A stretch of 64,000 nucleotides of DNA, from positions 62,001 to 126,000 of the forward strand of contig NZ_ARQE01000010.1 of NCBI RefSeq assembly GCF_000382705.1. The letters run 5' to 3'. Position numbers and translations under genes: made by a program. Below, piece by piece: positions 26,711 through 36,282 of the stretch. Position 1 is the stretch's first letter; every line of letters starts with the position of its first letter. The notes beneath the pieces were generated by a model that saw nothing but the letters and a program-made list of their open reading frames with translations, had not been told where the DNA came from and did not search any database. Source of the stretch: Aureimonas ureilytica DSM 18598 = NBRC 106430. GTDB taxonomy: Bacteria > Pseudomonadota > Alphaproteobacteria > Rhizobiales > Rhizobiaceae.

Positions 26711-27963
26711 GTCACGGTGTTCCGGCGCTGGAAGGCTTCGTCCTCGTGGCGCCCCGAGGCCAGGAGAGCCGCCATGATCTCCGCCGCACCGATGGCGTCG
26801 GCAAAGCTGTTATACAGCGGCGCGAAGCCGAAGCGCAGGATGTCGGGCGCGCGGAAATCCCCCACCACGCCCGCCGCGATCAACGCCTGGCACAGCCCAT
26901 AGGCCTTGGCATGGTAGAAGGAAATCTGGCTGCCCCGCCGGCTCGCCTCGCGCGGGCTTGCGAGCGTGAGCCCATGGCCCTCGCAGAGCGTCTCCACGGC
27001 TTCCACGAAGAAATCGGTCAGCGCCATGGATTTGGCCCGCAGCGCCGCCATCTCGATGCCCTCGAAAGCGCCGAGCGCGGCGTCGAGCGAGGACAGGCCG
27101 AGGATCGCGGGCGTGCCGGTCAGGAAGCGCGAGACGCCTCGGGCCGGCGTGTAGCCGGTCTCGAAGGCGAAGGGCGCCGCATGGCCGAACCAGCCCGACA
27201 AGGGCTGGCGCGCCGCGTCCTGATGGCGCGGCGCGACATACAGGAAGGCCGGCGCGCCAGGGCCGCCGTTCAGATATTTGTAGCCACAGCCGATCGCGAA
27301 ATCCGCGCCGTCCCCGGCGAGATCGACCGGCAGGGCGCCCGCCGAATGGGCAAGATCCCAGAGCGCGAGAGCGCCGCGATCCTCAGCCAGCTTCGACAGG
27401 GCGGCCATGTCGTGCAGCGCGCCGGTGCGGTAGTTCACCTGCGTCAGCATGAGGACGGCCGTGTCGCCGTCCACCAGCGCCGGAATCTCCTCCGCGCTGT
27501 CGGCCAGACGCAGCTCGTGCCCCTGCCCCAGAAGCGCGGCCAGTCCTTCGGCCATGTAGAGATCGGTCGGGAAGTTCGAGCGCTCCGACACGATGACGCG
27601 CCGGCCGGGGCGCAGCGCCAGTGCGGCGGCGAGAACCTTGAACAGATTGACCGAGGTCGAATCGCAGGCGACGAGCGCGCCCTCTTCGGCGCCGACGAGC
27701 TTGGCGATGCGGGCGCCGACGCGCGCCGGCAGATCGACCCAGCCGGCTTCGTTCCAGGAGGAGATCAGCCCCTCGCCCCATTCCTCGTCGATCACGGCGC
27801 GCAGGCGCTCGCGTGTCGCATAGGTCAGGCAGCCGAGCGAATTGCCGTCGAGATAGATGAGGCTGTCCGGCAGGTGGAACAGGGGCCGCGCGGTGCGCAG
27901 CGGATCAGCGCGGTCGGCTTCGGCGGCGCGGGCGCGCAGGTCGGGAAGGCGGGCGTTTTCCAT
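26707..27963 (-). CDS. kynU: kynureninase
   Basis: PLP enzyme of about 418 residues that cleaves kynurenine to anthranilate and alanine (or 3-hydroxykynurenine to 3-hydroxyanthranilate). FHLPDSLIYLDGNSLGCL near the start, NLFKVLAAALALRPGR, SERSNFPTDLYMAEGL and the PLP-lysine block GCGYKYLNGGPGAPAFLYV are canonical. I use the ATG at 27963, one base after the stop of the RAM-domain gene; a GTG three codons upstream is possible. Together with the arylformamidase-like hydrolase it covers the middle of tryptophan breakdown; tryptophan dioxygenase is not in the window. Confidence 0.94.
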   Translation of the reverse strand: MENARLPDLRARAAEADRADPLRTARPLFHLPDSLIYLDGNSLGCLTYATRERLRAVIDEEWGEGLISSWNEAGWVDLPARVGARIAKLVGAEEGALVACDSTSVNLFKVLAAALALRPGRRVIVSERSNFPTDLYMAEGLAALLGQGHELRLADSAEEIPALVDGDTAVLMLTQVNYRTGALHDMAALSKLAEDRGALALWDLAHSAGALPVDLAGDGADFAIGCGYKYLNGGPGAPAFLYVAPRHQDAARQPLSGWFGHAAPFAFETGYTPARGVSRFLTGTPAILGLSSLDAALGAFEGIEMAALRAKSMALTDFFVEAVETLCEGHGLTLASPREASRRGSQISFYHAKAYGLCQALIAAGVVGDFRAPDILRFGFAPLYNSFADAIGAAEIMAALLASGRHEDEAFQRRNTVT

Positions 27964-27964
27964 G

Positions 27965-28213
27965 TCAGCCACGTCCGAACGCCTTGAACGCGACGGTGGT
28001 GAACGTGTCCATGACGCCGTCCACCGTCTGGAGGCGTTCGGTCACGAAATGGCCGATGTCGCGCCCCGCTTCCAGATAGAACTTGGCGAGAAGATCGTAT
28101 TGGCCCGAGGTGGAATAGATTTCGGAAATCTCCTCCACACGCTCCACCAGGGCGTCGGCCACGCCATAGGCCGCCCCGGGGCGACATTTGAACTGAACGA
28201 AGATCGCTTGCAT
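27965..28213 (-). CDS. stand-alone Lrp/AsnC ligand-binding (RAM) domain protein
   Basis: 82 residues, MQAIFVQFKCRPGAAYGVAD followed by EISEIYSTSGQYDLLAKFYLE and ERLQTVDGVMDTFTTVAFKAF. This is the alpha-beta sandwich ligand-binding domain of Lrp-type regulators with no DNA-binding helix-turn-helix. Such proteins form dimers or octamers that bind amino acids. Its stop touches the kynU start, so it may sense a tryptophan or kynurenine metabolite and modulate a separate regulator or enzyme; that link is inferred from position. Confidence 0.85.
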   Translation of the reverse strand: MQAIFVQFKCRPGAAYGVADALVERVEEISEIYSTSGQYDLLAKFYLEAGRDIGHFVTERLQTVDGVMDTFTTVAFKAFGRG

Positions 28214-28244
28214 CTGAGAATGCCCCTCTAACGCCGGAGAGCTA

Positions 28245-29087
28245 TCAGAGCGAAGCGCCCGCCGTCAAAATCCTTGTCATCTGCGACCCCGCAAGGCCCA
28301 GTTCCTCGATCACGTCGAAATGGTGCCGGCCGGGCAGTTCGGCCGCTTCCACCGGCGCGCCGAGCCCGGCCCATGACGAGGCGAGCAGCCAGCTCTGGCG
28401 GCGAAGCTCGGGCAGTTCCGCCGCGCCGACCAGCGCATGAACCGGGCAGGCATGGGCGGGCTCCAGAAGCGCCGGACTTTCGGCGAGCGCTTCGGCCGCG
28501 TCGATGCGCAGCGTGTCGTTCATGCGGGTGCGGCGGATCGGGCGAAGGTCGTGCAGGCCGCTGATCGGCACGACGCGATCGACGCGCGCCAGAACCGATG
28601 CGGCGAGCGGCGTGCCCGAGGAGACCATGCGCGCGACGAGATGGCCGCCGGCGGAATGGCCGACGAGGCGCACCGGGCCGGCGACGCGCTCGGCGGCCAG
28701 CGCGATCGCGGCGGCGACATCCCCAGCGATCCCGGTGAGCCGCGCCTCCGGCGCCAGTCGGTAGCTCGGGATCGCGACGGCAAACCCCGATTCCACGGCT
28801 CCGCGCGCCAGATGCGACCAGAAGGACTTGTCGAGCGCCTTCCAGTAGCCCCCATGAATGAAGACGACGAGGCCGCGCGGCTCGCCTTCGGGACGGAAGA
28901 GATCGAGCTTCTGGCGCGGGTTTTCGCCATAGGCGAGGTCGATCTCGCTTCGCCCGCGTGCGGCCAGCGCCGCGCGAAAGGACGCGGCCTCGCGCTCCCA
29001 GCGGGGCGCGAACTCGGCCGCGCCGGTGACGGCGCCCGAATTGTCATAGGCGGCGTCGAAATCGGCGACCGGATTCCAATGCGTCAT
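28245..29087 (-). CDS. alpha/beta hydrolase, probable arylformamidase
   Basis: 280 residues of the esterase/lipase alpha/beta fold. HGGYWKALDKSFWSH at about 78 is the HGGXW oxyanion motif of the eukaryote-like kynurenine formamidases, GHSAGGHLVARM at about 145 carries the nucleophile Ser, and GRHHFDVIEEL near 260 the catalytic His. N-formylkynurenine hydrolysis just upstream of kynureninase in the same direction fits well. It is unrelated to the metal-dependent KynB, so I leave the symbol blank. A general carboxylesterase is the alternative. Confidence 0.82.
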   Translation of the reverse strand: MTHWNPVADFDAAYDNSGAVTGAAEFAPRWEREAASFRAALAARGRSEIDLAYGENPRQKLDLFRPEGEPRGLVVFIHGGYWKALDKSFWSHLARGAVESGFAVAIPSYRLAPEARLTGIAGDVAAAIALAAERVAGPVRLVGHSAGGHLVARMVSSGTPLAASVLARVDRVVPISGLHDLRPIRRTRMNDTLRIDAAEALAESPALLEPAHACPVHALVGAAELPELRRQSWLLASSWAGLGAPVEAAELPGRHHFDVIEELGLAGSQMTRILTAGASL

Positions 29088-29168
29088 CTGGCGTTCCTTC
29101 CCTTGGCGAGGAAGGAATAGGGCGCGCCAGCCATGCTGTCACGCCCCGCCGTCACACCGCATTAACCG

Positions 29169-29990
29169 TCAGTCGACGAAGGCGCGCTCCACGACGAAGG
29201 TGCCGGGCTTGGAATTGGCGCCTTCCTCGAGGCCGAAGCGCTCGCAGAGCGCCGCCGTTTCCTTCAGCATCTCCATGGAGCCGCAGATCATGGCGCGGTC
29301 CACCGCCGGGTCGATCGGCGGGAGGCCGAGATCGGTGAAGAGCTTGCCGGTCTCGAGCAGCGTCGTGACGCGCTCGCCCTTGTGCTCGCCCTCGCGGGTC
29401 GCCGAGCCATGGTAAAGCAGCTTGTCGCCGACGATTTCCGACAGGATCTCGTCGGTCTTGATCGCCTCCACCAGTTCCTGCCCGTAGCGCAGCTCGGCGA
29501 GTTCGCGCGTCGTGTGCGTCAGGATCACCTGATCGAACTTCTCGAAGGTCTCGGGATCGCGGATCACGCCGGCAAAGGGCGCGATGCCCGTACCGGTCGA
29601 GAAGAGATACAGACGCTTGCCCGGCAGAAGCGCGTCGAGCACGAGCGTGCCGGTCGGCTTCTTGCGCATCAGCACGGTGTCGCCCGGCTGGATGCGCTGG
29701 AGATGCTCGGTCAGCGGGCCGCCCGGCACCTTGATGGAGAAGAACTCCAGCTCCTCGTCCCAGGACGGGCTGGCGATCGAATAGGCGCGGAACACCGGCT
29801 TCTCGGCGTTGGGCAGGCCGATCATGGCGAATTCGCCGGTGCGGAAGCGGAAGCTCGCCGGCCGGGTCATGCGGAACTTGAACAGGCGGTCGGTGTAGTG
29901 CTTCACCTCGGTCACGGTCTCGGCGAAGACATTGGCCGGGATCGGGAAACCGGCTTCGGACGCGAGGGAGGTCTGGACGGGGGCGTTCAT
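29169..29990 (-). CDS. fpr: ferredoxin--NADP+ reductase
   Basis: 273-residue Fpr. FAD motif FRAYSIASPSWDEELEFFSI at about 80-100, FSIKVPGGPLTEHL, LYLFSTGTGIAPFAGVIRDPE for NADP binding, MICGSMEMLKE, and the C-terminal VVERAFVD typical of bacterial subclass I enzymes. It moves electrons between NADPH and ferredoxin/flavodoxin and is often induced by oxidative stress in alphaproteobacteria. Single gene with no close same-strand partner; the 133 bases upstream toward pncB are A/T-richer and may hold its promoter. Confidence 0.95.
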   Translation of the reverse strand: MNAPVQTSLASEAGFPIPANVFAETVTEVKHYTDRLFKFRMTRPASFRFRTGEFAMIGLPNAEKPVFRAYSIASPSWDEELEFFSIKVPGGPLTEHLQRIQPGDTVLMRKKPTGTLVLDALLPGKRLYLFSTGTGIAPFAGVIRDPETFEKFDQVILTHTTRELAELRYGQELVEAIKTDEILSEIVGDKLLYHGSATREGEHKGERVTTLLETGKLFTDLGLPPIDPAVDRAMICGSMEMLKETAALCERFGLEEGANSKPGTFVVERAFVD

Positions 29991-30123
29991 GGGGGCCCTT
30001 CGGCGGCAAGCGGAACAGGACGCGGCCCGCGCTCGCGAGCCGGCAAAGCGGCGCGAGCAGGCGCCGCGAACGAAATCTCCCTCTCCTGACCGATAAACCT
30101 GCCGAAAAAAAGGGAGATTATTC

Positions 30124-31428
30124 TCAAACCAGGACGGCGCGCGAAATTTCCGCCTTCGTGCCGAAGATCCGGCGATAACGCTCGATGTCCGCCGGCGTGC
30201 CCGTGGCCTTGGCCGGATTGTCCGACAGCTTCACCGCCGGGCGCCCGTCCGCGTCCATGACCTTGCAGACCAGCGAGATCGGGTGAAGGCCCGGCGTGTC
30301 CTCGGGCGCGACGCCCCGGAAGTCGTTGGTGAGATTGGTGCCCCAGCCGAAGCTCATGCGCACCCGCCCGTCGAAATGGCGATAGGTCTCCTCGATGGAA
30401 TCGACGTCCATGCCGTCGGAGAAGACCAGAAGCTTGTCGCGCGGATCGACGCCCTTGGAGCGCCACCAGGCCATGATCGCCTCGCCCCCCTCGATCGGCG
30501 GCGCAGAATCGGGCCGGAAGCCCGTCCAGTTCGCCACCCATCCGGGCGCGCGCTCCAGAAACGACGCCGTGCCGAAGGCATCGGGCAGGACCACCAGAAG
30601 ATTGCCGCCATACCAGCTCTGCCAGGCCTTCAGGACCTCGTAGGGCGCGTCGCGCAGCTCGGCGTCGGAGCGCGCCAGCGCGGCATAGACCATGGGCAGT
30701 TCGTGGGCGTTGGTGCCGATGGCCTCCAGATCGGTCTCCATGGCGAGGAGCACGTTGGAGGAGCCGATGAAGCGCTCGCCGAGCTTTTCCTTCAGGGCTT
30801 CCACGCACCAGCGCTGCCAGAGGAAGGAATGGCGCCGCCGCGTGCCGAAATCCGACATGCGCAGCGCCGGCAGCTTGTCCAGCCGCTCGACCTTCTCCCA
30901 CATCTTGGCCTTGGCGCGGGCATAGAGAACGTCGAGCTCGAAGCGGCCGTAATCCTTCATCGCGGCGCGCGAGCGCAGCTCGTTGATGATGGCGAGCGCC
31001 GGGATTTCCCACATCATCGTGTGGGTCCACGGCCCGTGGAACATCAGCTCGTATTGCCCGTCGCGCTTGGCGAGCTCGTAGGGCGGAAGCTGGAAGTCGC
31101 GCAGCCAGTCGAGGAAGGCCGGCAGAAAGATCTGCCGCTCGCCATAGAACGTGTTGCCCGCCAGCCAGATCATCTCGCGCTTGGAAAAGCGCACGGAGCG
31201 GGCGTGGTCGAGCTGGGCGCGCAGCTCCGCCTCGTCGATCTCGTCGGCGACGCGCACGGTGCGCGTGCGGTTGATGAGGCGGAAGGTCACCTGCGTCGAG
31301 GGGTGGAGCCCCCAGACCATCTGGAGCATCAGGAGCTTGTAGAAGTCCGTGTCCAGGAGCGAGCGCACGATCGGGTCGAGCTTGAACGTGTGGTTCCAGA
31401 CCCGTGTCGCGATATCCGTGGCGACCAT
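30124..31428 (-). CDS. pncB: nicotinate phosphoribosyltransferase
   Basis: 434-residue PncB, first step of NAD salvage from nicotinate. Family blocks: [20 protein letters not shown] near residue 20, [24 protein letters not shown] (catalytic His region at about 210), [20 protein letters not shown] and [10 protein letters not shown]. Length is normal. It stands divergent from the NCS2 permease with 190 bases between them. Confidence 0.96.
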   Translation of the reverse strand: MVATDIATRVWNHTFKLDPIVRSLLDTDFYKLLMLQMVWGLHPSTQVTFRLINRTRTVRVADEIDEAELRAQLDHARSVRFSKREMIWLAGNTFYGERQIFLPAFLDWLRDFQLPPYELAKRDGQYELMFHGPWTHTMMWEIPALAIINELRSRAAMKDYGRFELDVLYARAKAKMWEKVERLDKLPALRMSDFGTRRRHSFLWQRWCVEALKEKLGERFIGSSNVLLAMETDLEAIGTNAHELPMVYAALARSDAELRDAPYEVLKAWQSWYGGNLLVVLPDAFGTASFLERAPGWVANWTGFRPDSAPPIEGGEAIMAWWRSKGVDPRDKLLVFSDGMDVDSIEETYRHFDGRVRMSFGWGTNLTNDFRGVAPEDTPGLHPISLVCKVMDADGRPAVKLSDNPAKATGTPADIERYRRIFGTKAEISRAVLV

Positions 31429-31618
31429 GACCGCCCTTTCCGATGTGCCTCGATTCGGCCTTGATGCTTAACCGATCGGTCACGGGGATGACAGCCCGAC
31501 CCTGCGGCAAGCTGGCTCATGCTGCAATGCCCAATTTTCACCCATGATGAAATTGCTTGCACGGCCAGGGCTTGTTTCGTCTTGTAGCAGAGCCGTGAAT
31601 CGCTCGGAGCCCTGCCCC

Positions 31619-33034
31619 ATGTCCCGCACGCCTCTTGCCGCCTCGCCCCATCCGGTGGACCAGCGCCTTCCCGCCGGGCGGCTCGTGCCCCTGGCGGTGC
31701 AGCATGTTCTCGTCATGTATGCGGGCGCCGTGGCCGTGCCGCTCATCGTCGGCCGCGCCCTGCAACTGCCGCCCGAGGACGTCGCCTTCCTGATCTCGGC
31801 CGATCTCTTCGCCTGCGGCATCGCCACCCTGATCCAGAGCCTTGGACTCTTCGGCAGCGGCATCCGCCTGCCGGTCATGATGGGCGTCACCTTCGCCTCG
31901 GTCGGGCCGATGCTCGCCATGGGCGCCCTGCCCGAGGTCGGGTTGCTCGGCATCTACGGCTCGGTGATCGCGGCGGGGATCTTCGGCATTCTCGTCGCGC
32001 CCCTGGTCGGGCGGGTCCTGCCGCTGTTTCCGCCCGTCGTCACCGGCACGATCATCCTCGTGATCGGCATCTCGCTCATGCGCGTCGGCATCAACTGGGC
32101 CGGCGGAGGGCTGCCGACCCTGCCGAAGCTTCTGGAAACCGGCGAGCGGGTGCAGGTGGCGAACGCCGCCTATGGCGCGCCGGCCGGCCTTCTCATGGCG
32201 AGTTTCGTGCTTCTCGTGATCCTCGCCATCCTGCGCTGGGGGCGCGGATTTCTCGGCAATGTCGCGGTTCTCGCCGGCATCGTGGCGGGCGCGGCGGTGG
32301 CGACCGCCTTCGGCCTCATGAGCTTCGACAAGGTCGCGGCCGCGCCCTGGTTCGGCCTCGTCCTGCCCTTCCATTTCGGCTGGCCGCAATTCCATCTCGT
32401 GCCGATCCTCACCATGTGCCTCGTCATGATCGTGGTGATGATCGAGTCGCTCGGCATGTTCCTGGCGCTCGGCGAGATGACGGACCGCCGGCTCGACCGC
32501 AAGGCGATCACGCGCGGGCTCCGGGCCGACGGCGTCGGCACGCTGATCGGCGGCATCTTCAACACCTTCCCCTACACGTCCTTCTCGCAGAATGTCGGGC
32601 TCGTCGGCGTCACCGGCGTCAAGTCGCGCTACGTGACCGCGACGGGCGGCGCGATCCTGCTCCTCCTCGGCCTCAGCCCCAAGATGGCGGCGCTGGTGGA
32701 GGCCGTGCCCGTCACCGTGCTCGGCGGGGCCGGCCTCGTCATGTTCGGCATGGTGGCGGCGACGGGCATCCGCATCCTCTCGGCGGTGGATTTCAAGACG
32801 ACGCGCGGCAATCTCTTCGTGGTCGCCATCTCGATCGGCTTCGGCATGATCCCGCTGGTCGCGCCCGGCTTCTTCCACCACCTGCCGCGCGCGCTTCAGC
32901 CGCTTCTGGAATCGGGCATCCTCCTGGCCGCCATCGCTTCGGTCGTGCTCAACGTCTTCTTCAACCGCCTCGAGACGGGCGAAGCGGCGCGCCAGGGCTC
33001 GGCCGGCGCGGCGGGCGCGGCCGAGCATGTCTGA
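31619..33034 (+). CDS. NCS2 urate/xanthine:cation symporter
   Basis: 471-residue permease with about 14 transmembrane helices. QHVLVMYAGAVAVPLIVG in TM1, GVTFASVGPM, VTGTIILVIGISLMRVGINW and the NCS2 signature EMTDRRLDRKAITRGLRADG / FPYTSFSQNVGLVGVTGV are clear. The QN pair in SQNVGL and similarity to UacT/XanQ-type sequences point to urate or xanthine, in keeping with the xdh/uricolysis cluster 20 kb away. GGAG precedes the chosen ATG; 25 further codons upstream are hydrophilic and not conserved. Confidence 0.9.
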   Translation: MSRTPLAASPHPVDQRLPAGRLVPLAVQHVLVMYAGAVAVPLIVGRALQLPPEDVAFLISADLFACGIATLIQSLGLFGSGIRLPVMMGVTFASVGPMLAMGALPEVGLLGIYGSVIAAGIFGILVAPLVGRVLPLFPPVVTGTIILVIGISLMRVGINWAGGGLPTLPKLLETGERVQVANAAYGAPAGLLMASFVLLVILAILRWGRGFLGNVAVLAGIVAGAAVATAFGLMSFDKVAAAPWFGLVLPFHFGWPQFHLVPILTMCLVMIVVMIESLGMFLALGEMTDRRLDRKAITRGLRADGVGTLIGGIFNTFPYTSFSQNVGLVGVTGVKSRYVTATGGAILLLLGLSPKMAALVEAVPVTVLGGAGLVMFGMVAATGIRILSAVDFKTTRGNLFVVAISIGFGMIPLVAPGFFHHLPRALQPLLESGILLAAIASVVLNVFFNRLETGEAARQGSAGAAGAAEHV

Positions 33035-33152
33035 CGGGAAGAACCCTTCCGAACGGGGAAGCGCGTCCGATCAGGGGTGACAAGCCGGCGGGGAGAGCGC
33101 AGTCTCCTTGTCGCCGCCCCGCGCCGGCGGCCAGCCGAGGGAGGACACGCGC

Positions 33153-34901
33153 ATGAGGCAACAGGTCCGACGGGTTCCGGGGTTCCGCCTGGTTCTGGCA
33201 ACCTGCCTCGTCTGGAGCGTCGCGAGCGGCGCCGAGGCCGCCTCGCCCGCTCCGGTCGCCGGGAAGAACGGCATGGTCGTCACCGCCCAGCGCCTCGCCT
33301 CCGAGGTCGGCGTGGACGTCCTGCGCTCGGGCGGCAACGCGGTGGATGCGGCGGTCGCGGTCGGTTACGCGCTCGCCGTCACCTATCCGACCGCCGGAAA
33401 CCTCGGCGGCGGCGGCTTCATGACGCTGCGCCTCAAGGACGGCACGACGCGCTTTCTCGACTTTCGCGAGCGCGCGCCCGGCCGCGCCACCAAGGACATG
33501 TATCTGGACGCCAAGGGCGAGCCGGTGCCGGGCCTTTCCACCGACGGGTATCTGGCGGTCGGCGTGCCCGGCTCGGTCGCCGGCTTCGAGCTGGCGCGCG
33601 AGCGCTACGGCACCAAGGACCGCGCCGCGCTGATCGCCCCCGCGATCCGCCTTGCCCGCGAGGGGTTCGAACTCTCGCCCGGCGACGTCGCGAGCTTTAC
33701 GGACGCCAATGCCGATCTCGCCAAGGACGCGGGCGCCAGCGCGATCTTCCTCAAGAACGGCACCGAGCCCTATGCGGCGGGCGAGCGGCTGGTGCAGAGC
33801 GATCTGGCCGGCGTTCTCGAAGCGATCTCCGAGCGCGGGCCGGACGGGTTCTACCGGGGCGCGGCGGCGGAAGGCATCGCCAAGGCCAGCGCCGCCCATG
33901 GCGGCATTCTCGAACGGGCGGATTTCGAGGCCTACAAGGTGCGCGAGCTGGAGCCCGTGCGCTGCGACTATCGCGGCTACGAGATCATCTCCTCGCCCCC
34001 GCCGAGTTCGGGCGGCGTCGTGATCTGCGAGATCCTCAACATTCTCGAAGCCTATCCGCTCGGCTACACGGGCTTCGGTTCGGCCGAGACGGTGCATCTC
34101 ATGGCCGAGGCCATGCGGCAGGGCTTCGTGGACCGCAACTCGGCGCTGGGCGACCCGGACTTCGTCAAGAACCCGGTCGAGACGCTGCTCTCGCAAGCCT
34201 ATGCCGACAAGGTGCGCGCGCGCATCGATCCGAACCGCGCCGGCGTCTCGGCCGCCATGAAGCCGGTCGGCGCGGAAAGCCACGAGACGACGCATTATTC
34301 GATCATCGACAAGGACGGCAACGCCGTCGCCGTGACCTACACGCTGAACGGCTCGTTCGGGGCGCGCGTCGTGGCGCCGGGCACGGGCGTTCTCCTCAAC
34401 AACGAGATGGACGACTTCACCCAGAAGCCGGGCGTGCCCAATCTCTACGGCCTCGTGCAGGGCGAGGCCAACGCCATCGCGCCCGGCAAGACGCCGCTCT
34501 CCTCCATGAGCCCGACCATCGTCACGCAAGGCGGCGAGCCCGTCCTCGTGATCGGCTCGCCCGGCGGCTCGCGCATCATCACGATCGTGGCGGAAGCCAT
34601 CCTGAACGTCGTGGATCACGGCATGACCATTCAGGAAGCCGTGGACGCGCCGCGCATCCACCACCAATGGCAGCCCGACCGCATCACGATCGAGCCGCGC
34701 GCCCTGTCGCCCGACACGATCCGGCTTCTGGCCGAGAAGGGCCACAGGGTCGCCGAGGACCCGAACTGGCCGGTCTGGGGCCAGGCGGCCGGCATTCTCG
34801 TCGGCGGCCCGAGCTTGGCCGACCGCGACCCCGCCCGCCCCGAGCGCTTCTTCGGCGCGATCGACGCGCGGGCCGGATCGGGCGCCGCGATCGGCTACTG
34901 A
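33153..34901 (+). CDS. ggt: gamma-glutamyltransferase / glutathione hydrolase
   Basis: 582-residue N-terminal-nucleophile hydrolase secreted to the periplasm (signal peptide FRLVLATCLVWSVASGAEA, residues about 9-30). GGNAVDAAVAVGYALAVTYP and GNLGGGGFM form the large-chain core; autocleavage should occur before the Thr of HETTHYSIIDKDGNAVA at about 385. GSPGGSRIITIVAEAILN is the small-chain substrate loop. GAGG-rich SD 8 bases before ATG. It breaks down glutathione or gamma-glutamyl amines; Cys and Glu recycling is the usual role. Confidence 0.95.
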   Translation: MRQQVRRVPGFRLVLATCLVWSVASGAEAASPAPVAGKNGMVVTAQRLASEVGVDVLRSGGNAVDAAVAVGYALAVTYPTAGNLGGGGFMTLRLKDGTTRFLDFRERAPGRATKDMYLDAKGEPVPGLSTDGYLAVGVPGSVAGFELARERYGTKDRAALIAPAIRLAREGFELSPGDVASFTDANADLAKDAGASAIFLKNGTEPYAAGERLVQSDLAGVLEAISERGPDGFYRGAAAEGIAKASAAHGGILERADFEAYKVRELEPVRCDYRGYEIISSPPPSSGGVVICEILNILEAYPLGYTGFGSAETVHLMAEAMRQGFVDRNSALGDPDFVKNPVETLLSQAYADKVRARIDPNRAGVSAAMKPVGAESHETTHYSIIDKDGNAVAVTYTLNGSFGARVVAPGTGVLLNNEMDDFTQKPGVPNLYGLVQGEANAIAPGKTPLSSMSPTIVTQGGEPVLVIGSPGGSRIITIVAEAILNVVDHGMTIQEAVDAPRIHHQWQPDRITIEPRALSPDTIRLLAEKGHRVAEDPNWPVWGQAAGILVGGPSLADRDPARPERFFGAIDARAGSGAAIGY

Positions 34902-35011
34902 CGCCTTCCTTTTGCCACGACTTCGCCGCGAACGGATCGTGTTGCGGCGTTGCGGCGTTTGCTCCTCGGGCCATCCGGCCCGCTTAAGACCGCGAGCGAG
35001 GGGCAGAGACG

Positions 35012-36187
35012 ATGGGCGAGCGAACGCAATCCAGGGGATCGGCGACGGGAGACATCCTGCTCGGCCTCGTGTCGGCCGGCGCGCTGACCGTGGTCGGCTT
35101 CGTCGCCGGCAAGAGCGGTACGTTGCGCCGCGACGGTCGCTGGCCGGGCGAGGCGGAGGGCGACGCGAAGAACGGCGACGGCTCGGCCAGCTGGTCCGAC
35201 GCGCAGGCGGGCAAGACCGCGCCCGGCGCGGCCTCGGGCGTCGAGCGGGCGCGCGGGCGCGCGGCCGGCAAGCCGACCAGCATTCCGGCCAAGGGCTGGA
35301 AGGACGTGCTCTGGCGCACCTATGAGGAATTCTCCAGCGACCGGCTGATGCTGGTGGCCGCCGGCGTCACCTTCTACGTCCTCCTGGCGCTGTTTCCCGC
35401 GATTACGGCCTTCATCTCCATCTACGGCCTGTTCAACGACCCGGCGAGCGTCAACGACCAGTTGCAGGGTCTGGCCGGCGTCCTGCCCGGCGGCGCGCTG
35501 CAGATCATCGGCGAGCAGATGCAGCGCCTGTCCTCGCAGGAAAGCGCCAAGCTCGGCTTCGGCATGGTGTTCGGCCTGGGCGTCGCCCTGTGGAGCGCCA
35601 ATGCCGGCATGAAGACGCTCTTCGACGCCATGAACATCGTCTACGAGGAAGAGGAAAAGCGCGGCTTCATCAAGCTGACGCTCGTCACGCTGGGCTTCAC
35701 GCTCGGCACGATCGTCGCCTTGATCGTGGCGCTGACCGGCGTCGTGGTTCTGCCGATCGTTCTGGAATTCCTGCATCTTGGCGGATTGGAGACCTGGCTC
35801 CTCGTCCTGCGCTGGCCAATCCTTCTCGTTCTCGTCGCGCTCGGCCTGTCCATGGTCTACCGCGTCGGCCCCAGCCGCTCGGCCGCCAAATGGCGCTGGA
35901 TCGCGCCGGGCAGCCTGTTCTCCGCCACGCTCTGGGTGATCTTCTCGCTGCTCTTCTCCTGGTACGCGCAGAATTTCGGGGCCTACGACGAGACCTACGG
36001 CTCGCTCGGCGCGGCGATCGGCTTCATGACCTGGATCTGGATTTCCACGATCGTGGTGCTCCTCGGCGCCGAGCTGAACGCCGAGCTCGAACACCAGACC
36101 GCGATCGATTCCACCACCAGCCCCGCCCGTCCGATGGGCCAGCGCGGCGCGTCCATGGCAGATACGCTGGGCGAGCCGAAGGGCTGA
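35012..36187 (+). CDS. YihY/UPF0761 family inner-membrane protein
   Basis: 391 residues. After one N-terminal hydrophobic segment (16-33) and a 60-residue hydrophilic, Ala/Gly-rich linker comes the YihY/BrkB core from about 100: LMLVAAGVTFYVLLALFPAITAFIS, LWSANAGMKTLFDAMNIVYEE, WRWIAPGSLFSATLWVIFS and YGSLGAAIGFMTWIWISTIVVLLGAELNAE, six helices in total. The family is sometimes misnamed ribonuclease BN; its true function is unknown. The N-terminal extra helix and linker are longer than in E. coli YihY. Confidence 0.9.
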   Translation: MGERTQSRGSATGDILLGLVSAGALTVVGFVAGKSGTLRRDGRWPGEAEGDAKNGDGSASWSDAQAGKTAPGAASGVERARGRAAGKPTSIPAKGWKDVLWRTYEEFSSDRLMLVAAGVTFYVLLALFPAITAFISIYGLFNDPASVNDQLQGLAGVLPGGALQIIGEQMQRLSSQESAKLGFGMVFGLGVALWSANAGMKTLFDAMNIVYEEEEKRGFIKLTLVTLGFTLGTIVALIVALTGVVVLPIVLEFLHLGGLETWLLVLRWPILLVLVALGLSMVYRVGPSRSAAKWRWIAPGSLFSATLWVIFSLLFSWYAQNFGAYDETYGSLGAAIGFMTWIWISTIVVLLGAELNAELEHQTAIDSTTSPARPMGQRGASMADTLGEPKG

Positions 36188-36282
36188 CATCGTTCGCTAC
36201 CCAACGGAACAAGGAGGAACCGCCCTTTCCGAGCCTCGGTTAACCACGGGAGACCCTGACCGAGCGACGAGGGAGTTTGTCC

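Noticed and set aside
31429-31618. Sigma-54 promoter between pncB and the NCS2 permease (TTGCACGGCCAGGGCTTGT region)
   Set aside because: Lacks the conserved GG at -24 and GC at -12 with correct spacing.
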